A DNA stretch of 64,000 bases from Sanderia malayensis (lineage: Eukaryota; Cnidaria; Scyphozoa; Semaeostomeae; Pelagiidae): positions 2,294,001-2,358,000 of the forward strand of contig RQOL01000531.1 of assembly GCA_013076295.1 (NCBI GenBank), given 5' to 3'. Made by a program: the position numbers and the translations under genes. Under the pieces are notes generated by a model. That model worked only from the letters and a program-made list of their open reading frames with translations. It did not search any database and had not been told where the DNA came from. This document shows, one piece after another, positions 56,939-64,000 of this stretch. The first letter of the stretch is position 1; every line of letters begins with the position of its first letter.

Positions 56939-59900
56939 CGATTGAAAGAAGAAAGACCATTATCGAATTGATACAGAAGAATGCATCTGTAAAGCTTCTG
57001 GTGCATTGACTACAGATATATTACATTTGAAATAACGTCATGAGAATGAAAAAGGACAAATAATGCCAGGGTATAGCTGTATCAAACCATAACTCATCCC
57101 AATGGAAATACAACAAAACTCATTCCAGATAATTCATTCCCTCGATAATTTGAAAACTCGTCATCTCGAACTCAGACTTGCACCAAGTCTTTTCCCTGGC
57201 CTATTCCCTCTCACTCTTTCTCCTCCGCAATTTCCAACTCTCAAAGTGAGGAAGTAGGCTTGAAGCAGATCTGGCTTAAGCTGTATTTAGATAGAATCTT
57301 GTTGAGTAGTTTACTAAGTATGTTAATCGCTAACTGGACTTTCTCAAAGTCTATTTTTGGTGAAGTTGCCCCTGCGTGGTAACTGCGGAAGGGATTGCGG
57401 AGGATGATCCTTCAAGAGTCGAAAATCTTTTTTTCTGCTTTCCTCTTTCTCTCCTCCACAGCTACTTCACCTCACGGGTGATTTCACAAAAATTGACTTC
57501 AAAATAATCTAGTTGTTAATTCAGTTGTACAAGTTTTAATTTCTAAGTTTAACAGAGTCATTTAATCTATACAATTCCTCGTTTAATTCCTTACTTCACT
57601 TTATTTATCTATTCCATTTGCATTTATTTATCTTCATAAGCATATAATATTGCTCAACTGTGCATATTTATTCGCTATTATTAAACATGCAAATGCAACT
57701 CATTTTGCAATTAGAATCCAATTAAATTCTGCAAAACAATACGAGTATATTTTACTAAAGAAAACAGTTTCCTATCTGTTGATTTTTGCTGTATGCACAG
57801 CAGTTCAGAACCCGTCAACCAAAATGTACACCTTACTTTGTTCTCAAAGTCCTGACGGCAAAAATGGGCAAACAGGCATGCATATTTGCTTAGATGTTAT
57901 TTACCATCAACAAATGGCAAATTTCGCATGATTAACAATGCCGAACAGAAAATACACATATTTCGAATATCAAGTATATTGCCCAGAGAATCAAAGAAAG
58001 ACTTGCTTCTATTGTTGGGCGTGATAATGTGTAGTAATATGAAAGACCTCTGAATAAGGTCCCGCAAAAGTTAATCAAGAAAGATCGCTAACGTTTAGGT
58101 CTTCAATACTGTTGTGCAGACATTGCTAGGGTGTAGCGCTTGGTAGAAGTCATCTTCACTCAGCAGCTGGGAGAGGTCACAGAGGTCTCATACGAGGGCA
58201 AAAACATTTTTCATGCAAATCACTGTGTCGATTGGATCTAACTTCTGTGGGCTGTTCCCCCCAGCTCGGTGGGCCAGATCACCTCATATGAACAGACCCT
58301 TGGACGCAAAAACTCAAATTCTTGCTGACGCTATAACTTCAATTAATTACAATTACTTTCGATGTTGAATTTTTCATCTTGTCGATGGAGGCTCAAACTA
58401 TAATAACTTGAGTTTTGAGTATTGTTCTATTGGATGATTTAGCGACACCATAACTGTAATTACTTTGTTCTTATTTGGTGTTGTATAATATCTTTGAGTC
58501 AACAAAGGAAAAAGAATTGTAGTGGGAGCTTCTTATCATCCATGACAACCAGGGCAAATTGATTGAAAATCACACAGCGCAAAATGCTGGTTTTCAGCTT
58601 TAAAGCCGATATGGAAAAGCACAATAAATGCCTTGGTTTTTCTTTTGAACTTAGCACAACAAAAGCATCATTTGTGCAGCAAAACCATGGAATGATTATA
58701 TTTTTAAAAAGATGTGGCAAGGATTCTTTGTTTCTTTTTCAATGAAGATTGATCATAATTTTAGTTGGCTGTTGATATTGCATCCAACAATAATACGAAT
58801 TGTGCGAAATTGGTTATTGAAAAATGAAATACGTCAATTGGAAAATTCGCACACGTAGTCAAAACATAAAGTATTTTTGCTGCAGACACAAAGTGCAACT
58901 AGACTCTAGCTCAACAAAGCTTGTTCAAAGGTTTAAAAGAAGTTCTTCGCTAATGCCACCAATTTTTTTTGCAGCAATACAAATAGTTCCCAATATCCAC
59001 GTCATTTCATTGCTTTTACTGCAACTTCACTTTATTAAATTAAAGTACATTTAAAAAACTTTACATTAATCTAGAAACTGCTACTGCTAGCCTTGAGACA
59101 GGTTTCTTAGCTGAAAATGCGTGCATCTTTAATTAAAAACAGTTTTTAAAGTAAAAAAAAGATCAACAAACATGCGTGAGAATGGAATTAAATGAAGCAG
59201 ATGAAGGGGCAATAAGCTTTACTTGATTGAGACCTTGTCGAAGTAGCAATCAGCTAAATACAAGCATGCAGCTCATAATTGCAGCGAGTTGAAATATCGT
59301 ATTTTTATACTTCTGACAGCGAGCCACATACAATTAAAAGGACAAACAAACCCCCTCCAAAACCCTCGTCCATCTTCAGAAAAACATCCGCAAATTATAA
59401 ACATCTACATTCAGGTTACATAAGCGTTAACTACTCACCATGTCTTTACAAGAAATCAGAATCTTCGATTCGTTTGATACAAATGTGAAATGGTACTATT
59501 CTTTAAAAGTCTGCGTGCAAAACACTGTTGCACCAACAGAGGCAACTTACCTTCTGGCTCAGCTGATACTTTTCGGAATTTATAAAAAAGCAAGGCGTTG
59601 CCACATCTCTTTGGTCAGCGGAGGACGGAGGCCAGACTGACAGATCAACAAAGGCTCACGTCAACAAAGTTTCTTAGAAGACAATATCTATTCTTCTAGA
59701 ACAAAGACGGTTCACAACAGAAGATTCATTGCTTACATAACAAAGAGCAAAATTCAAAAACAGATGGGGTGGTGTGACAAAAGCAGTCAGTGGGTTGCAT
59801 CCCAATATCAAGGGGCACAGATATTGTCTTTGTTTGTTTGTATTGAATTGCAAAGCCTTGTTTACAGTCTTTGTTTGGTTAAATGTGGGAGGGGGAGGCC

Positions 59901-61954
59901 TCGCACAACATTGCAAAAGTGTTTCCCTGTGGGTGGACGGTGGCAGTATTGGTAACAGAGTGTATTGTGACGTCATGGGTACCAATGACGGCCAGACCAC
60001 AGCATAGAGTAATAAGTAGTGATTTTGCTTTTGCATGTGTGTTGTTTGGCTCAGTCGTGGTACTTGAAAAATATCAACAATAACAACGGTGGTATTTTGA
60101 TTTATTTTGGTATCTCTCATTATTGACGAATGGTTTAACCCAAAACATTCAGAATTATCATTTTATCGGCTAATACAGGTTGTTATTTTAGATGCTTTTT
60201 AACATCAACTTGTTGGCATAGAATCCACATAATCACACTTAACTCCATTGTGTCTACTTCTGGACCATTGTCCCAATCAATCGTTGCTTCAAAAGTTCCT
60301 CAATGTTGCACATCTAGCTCTCTGCAAATCTCTTTTCATGCTTAAGGTGTTATGACTAATATGCAGGGGCGTTTGTGTGTAAGCAAGTCCGGACAATGCA
60401 TATGGCACACATTTTATGTGAGATTTGACTGCAAATGAATGGAATTGGCTTCCTTCTTCACAGTTTGCAGTGATATAAATTGGTTTTTCTTCAGTAGTAG
60501 CTACATGTAGCATACTTTCTTTACATTCTTGACCATCTAAATCTAGGTTCCTTATGAAGGGGCTCCTTGTAAAAAAGCTTGTACCCAATCAAAAATGAAG
60601 CCTAATTATTATTCCGGTATGCATAATTACTTTAGCTTTAAATTCTTTTAATTAATGCATAATATTATGTGTTAATCGAAAGAGATTTATTGACGATTTA
60701 AAGATAGCTTCAGCTTGATCTTTCGTACAACAAGCATTGAAGATCTAAGCAAACCTAAAACAAAAATTTATAGCTATAATTTGTTCAGCTTGCAACAAAA
60801 ACATCATGTAGAAACCAAAGTTTCTGTATTTACAGACATAATATAATACGAGGCGTGCAGAAAATGCACACTAAACTCAAGCTGTCCAAATCAAATTCAA
60901 ATTGTTACCGATGCATCAAAAGGAGATTACACTTACATTACGGTTTTATTTCATCTGAAATATAATTCAACCTATATATTACTTAGAGTTATGTTTTTTG
61001 TGGTTGAATTATAGTTAAAGATTTGCAAAAAATATGTCTGCTGTTTACTCAGTTGACAAAACACGGTGAGTGGTATAGTGCCTACAACTCTTTCAGAAAC
61101 AGATTAGAATCAATTTGAATTTGCATATCAGACAGTTAAACAATCGTTCGATGCTGTTTACAATGTTGGCTGTAATGTTGAATGATCAAAGTTCAGTTTG
61201 CTGTTTATGTTAACATTTTCATTTGTTTTCATGGTCGTTTGGGGTGATAGATAGTATTCGGAGAAATATGTGCAAACATTAATAAACGAAAACAGCAAGT
61301 GCTGTGGCAGATAAATACAACCAAATCAAATATAGATTACTTCTTTGGAGTGCATAGTCAGAATTCGATGTTAATTATATACGAATGGAATGATTGATTA
61401 ACTGACATGAAATTGACAGTGCTAACTAAGCCTCGTTATCATTCGAGCTTGATCCAGCCTCGAGTTGATCATATCAATGGATCTAGACAAAATGAAATAT
61501 TGTCTAGATATGTATATTGATATGATAGAGTTGTTTGGAAACGATTTTAGCATTGTTTCAAAAACATAGCAGAAAGTCCATGGAATTAAAGGCTGGCACG
61601 TTCTTCGTCATACGTAACCTTCAGGGTGAAGTTTGACGCAAAACGTTTAACCATAAGAGTTAAACTTAAGAGCGTGAAAATGCCAAAAATTCAAGAGGAA
61701 ATAGTTCAACATGGTTAAGTTTGATTTTTTAATTAAACTGGGACAATTAACTCCGATCTTAGCTACAAAGTATTTAACAAAGGCAAAACTCAGATTACAC
61801 TTCTTTTCCAGCACTTCAGTATAACACTTGTTACAAACAGTCTTTCACTCCTACCTTTCGAACCATCTGTCCTAAAAAGCTGGAAATTGTCTCAAAATCC
61901 AAAAAGGCCCTGTAGGATTCGATTATTTGAAAGTCAAATTTCACTCTACTTCAA
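56939..61954. other. gene-poor region, no recognisable gene
   Basis: About 5 kb. A ctcgataatttgaaaactcg / catctcgaactcagacttg stretch near 57150-57190 may be a degraded MITE. A hairpin at 61468-61526 is listed separately. A minus-strand open stretch at 60588-60289 has no recognised homology. I cannot support any gene here. Confidence 0.45.
61468..61526. repeat. hairpin, 21 bp of stem with one bulge
   Basis: atcatatcaat (61468-61478) pairs with attgatatgat (61516-61526), and atctagacaa (61481-61490) pairs with ttgtctagat (61500-61509). The loop is aatgaaata and there is an asymmetric 2/6-base bulge. It is a possible small-RNA precursor or a chance inverted repeat. Confidence 0.6.
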
Positions 61955-62125
61955 GGCGGCGCCAGGGGGGGAATGGGGGGGACCCGCAGGGGACCCGCAG
62001 GGGGCTTCCATCGTCCCAGACCCCCAGCTGTTTTAGGCAATGGCCTCCGGCCAAAACACAATTTTTAAAAATTTCTTGCCCGCCCCGGAAAAAATCCCCC
62101 CCACCTTTTTGGAGCTGGCGCCGCC
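61955..62125. mobile_element. 171-bp GC-rich MITE with 11-bp inverted ends
   Basis: The ends ggcggcgccag (61955-61965) and ctggcgccgcc (62115-62125) are perfect inverted repeats. The interior is very G-rich on the left (agggggggaatggggggg) and C-rich on the right, in sharp contrast to the AT-rich flanks. Target-site duplication is not clean. Open frames in it are artefacts. Confidence 0.65.
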
Positions 62126-63650
62126 ATTCAAGTTTCGGGTTTTTGAGACTATACATTCAATGGGTACATATCATAATGTGCAACAGCAATTTTTAAATGA
62201 ATACAGTCGATCAGAATATTTAGAACATAAATTCTCTGCAATTTAACAATAATGTAAGTACTTTTATTTAATGCAAATAACACTTAATAATACTTGAGCT
62301 CTAACAAAGCAAACCAGGGATCGGTTAAGAATAATTTAAAATTAATTAGCTTTAAAAATACAATTTTGATTTATTTTGAAAAAATTGAGGCTCAACAGAT
62401 GAGTGTATTCTACTTCGTCCTCCACTATCCATGTACTATTGTTTTCTGCTATCAAATCAATGAGCCCTTATCGTAATCTATGATTGATTTATCATCAATG
62501 TTTGTCTTCTCCTGCCCATGTTTCTGCTTCATTATTCATTATGAAACACGTTCTTTGTTCATAGCAAACACCACGTTGCTTAAATTTCCTGTATACAGCC
62601 AACGCTTTTCACAGTGGAGATCAAGGTCCAATTTTCGGGGGTGTTTCAATGACAAGGACATCAGATTAATTAAAGAAAGTGTACTTTCTATTGGACAATT
62701 ATACCACATACTATGTCAGGCAGACAGTACGCCATCATATGGCCCTTGGCAATCTGCATGCTATGCACTACCCAGCTTGCAAGCATAGTGCAGTTGATCA
62801 AGCCTTATACAGACCTGGCCTACTTCTTGTGAGTTGCTCAGTCTTTGCGAGAAAAGACTTGCACCAGACTTTGCACCAGCACCTCAACTGATCATTTTGG
62901 TTCTTTCTAAAAATTCAATATTTCATTGAATTCCTCTAATATCCAATTTTTCATTACTTTTGACACTAGAAATAGATAATTTTAAACCCACTTTTACTCG
63001 GTGCTTTCAAAAATAATTAAGCATAGTTGTAATTGCAGGTCCACACCCATTTGTGTGTATGTGTGTTGCATGTATGAATATCAGTTAGGTATCAGTTCAC
63101 TATTTGCAGTGTAGTATGCAGTACTTGAGAGGTCTACAATAGCGTCGAAATCTTGAGCATAAGAGAAATCAGAAAAATATAGCATGTAGTCAACAAAGAT
63201 ACTGGCTTTTGCTTATGATTAACAAATGTTTTGACCAAAGGAGAAAAGAAAAACAAAAAATGTTGAAATATCAAAACTGTAATGTAGTCAATGAAAGGTA
63301 AAGAGTTCGCCATATTCAAGATCTTATCAGTTTTCACAAGAATTTATTATATGTTAGTTAATACATGAAATTTATTAACTTTAGTTAATTAGGCACGGAT
63401 TTTTCATATTGCGTGACTGTTTTTTAATGCTAATCAACAACCAAAATTAACAGGGCCACACCAAGGGTGCGTTGATTACTTGACACAGGCAAGGTATTTT
63501 AATCTGGCACCAATCGTAAAATATCACGCATAGCGATGCTGCCTGTATCTAATCTCAGCTTGATGAAAGTGACAAGCACAATAAACCAATCAGAGCTCCC
63601 AACACAGCAGGCTAACCAGCGACAAGCCAATCAAATTAAGCGAATCACCA
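62126..63650. other. no recognisable gene
   Basis: AT-rich DNA. Short open stretches (for example near 62480-62890) show no recognisable domain and no codon bias that I can judge by eye. Confidence 0.4.
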
Positions 63651-63659
63651 CGCAAAATA

Positions 63660-63780
63660 CCCCCTTTATAAGACAATGCAAAGCCCTCAAAGGGCAACAA
63701 TTTACAAACAAAGCAACATATACATAGTTGCCAAGCAAATCAAGGAAACAAAAATTTAATTTGAACGAAAGCTAGGTGAG
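63660..63780 (+). promoter_or_regulatory. TATA-like element upstream of right-edge reading frame
   Basis: ccccctttataagacaatgc at 63660-63679 contains a good TATAA match about 110 bp before the ATG at 63781. The spacing is compatible with a short 5' untranslated leader. Position and function are inferred from motif alone. Confidence 0.3.
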
Positions 63781-64000
63781 ATGGCTAAAAGCAAGTCAAT
63801 TAAACAAGGCATACGGAGAAGTACGCGACCTTCTACAGCGGCGACTACTGCTAGTTCATGGCCCAGTGTTGCAACCGAAGCCAACACGGCAATAGAAGGC
63901 TCTCTGGCTACCATCGTCCGCGAACTGATGACCGCCAACAAGCCTCCACAGACGGATAGACCAGCCAATACGCCGCAGCCAGTTTCACTCGAAACGTTGC
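63781..64000 (+). CDS. start of an unknown reading frame, possibly a transposon gag/ORF1 (partial)
   Basis: Open from ATG at 63781 to the window end (73 codons), starting MAKSKSIKQGIRRSTRPSTA. It is Lys/Arg-rich, then Thr/Ser/Ala-rich, then has a short helical stretch (EGSLATIVRELMTANKPP) and a proline-rich tail. The composition is richer in C and G than the flanking DNA. A basic, low-complexity N-terminus then a leucine-containing helix is common in retrotransposon ORF1/gag proteins, but nothing diagnostic is visible before the edge. It could equally be a host gene. Confidence 0.4.
   Translation, partial: MAKSKSIKQGIRRSTRPSTAATTASSWPSVATEANTAIEGSLATIVRELMTANKPPQTDRPANTPQPVSLETL

Noticed and set aside
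59674..60120. Minus-strand open frame of 148 codons
   Set aside because: Low-complexity composition in a probable repeat; no domain or splice support.
60289..60588. Minus-strand open frame of 99 codons
   Set aside because: It has some non-random look, but no recognisable domain, no supporting splice partners and no homologue I know.
61927..62246. Proline/arginine-rich open frames on both strands
   Set aside because: They lie inside the 171-bp GC-rich MITE and are caused by its composition.
1..64000. CRISPR arrays, bacterial operons, phage genes or toxin-antitoxin systems
   Set aside because: Genes are intron-rich and eukaryotic. The tandem repeats lack the repeat-spacer form of CRISPR.

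Overview
The window looks like animal nuclear DNA: AT-rich, with many short phase-matched exons, GT..AG introns, TTAGGG-type repeats, and SINE, LINE and MITE debris. The gene content (a GAF-domain PDE11-type phosphodiesterase, an ALMS-motif centrosomal protein, and a giant extracellular VWA/fasciclin protein) is metazoan. A cnidarian, probably an anthozoan, is my best guess, but that is inference and no marker here proves it. Four multi-exon genes were reconstructed by joining exons at splice sites. All four lie on the minus strand.

Layout from left to right. (1) 1-7521: the 5' part of a PDE5/6/11-family gene, closest to PDE11A. It has 14 in-frame exons, and its catalytic domain runs off the left edge. 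A 1.5 kb TTAA-flanked inverted-repeat element sits in one intron. (2) 8439-39532: one giant gene encoding about 7,421 residues: a signal peptide, 36 von Willebrand factor A (VWA) domains, and two C-terminal fasciclin (FAS1) domains. Every whole VWA exon is flanked by phase-1 introns. The middle of the gene (about 16.29-32.80 kb) is a four-copy tandem array of a unit of about 4,165 bp. Each unit carries six VWA domains in five exons, and the copies are almost identical, introns included. (3) 39533-43382: gene-free DNA with hairpins, a minisatellite and MITE-like pieces. (4) 43383-53.3 kb: an ALMS1-like gene of seven coding exons (1,430 residues) with a probable non-coding first exon. (5) 53925-56938: a four-exon gene for a secreted protein of 687 residues that I do not recognise. 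Its C-terminus has a paired-histidine motif. (6) 57.0-63.7 kb: no recognisable gene, but a GC-rich MITE and a hairpin. (7) 63781-64000: the start of a plus-strand reading frame, possibly a transposon gag/ORF1, cut by the window edge.

The genes do not form a pathway. The phosphodiesterase is a cytosolic signalling enzyme, the ALMS protein belongs at centrosomes and basal bodies, and the VWA/FAS1 giant and the unknown protein are secreted. The most striking feature is the giant VWA gene and its recent array expansion. The array edges fall inside exons, and its internal copies look like products of unequal crossing-over between related VWA exons. Nine of its 36 VWA domains have lost the metal-ion (MIDAS) signature, including one in every repeat unit.
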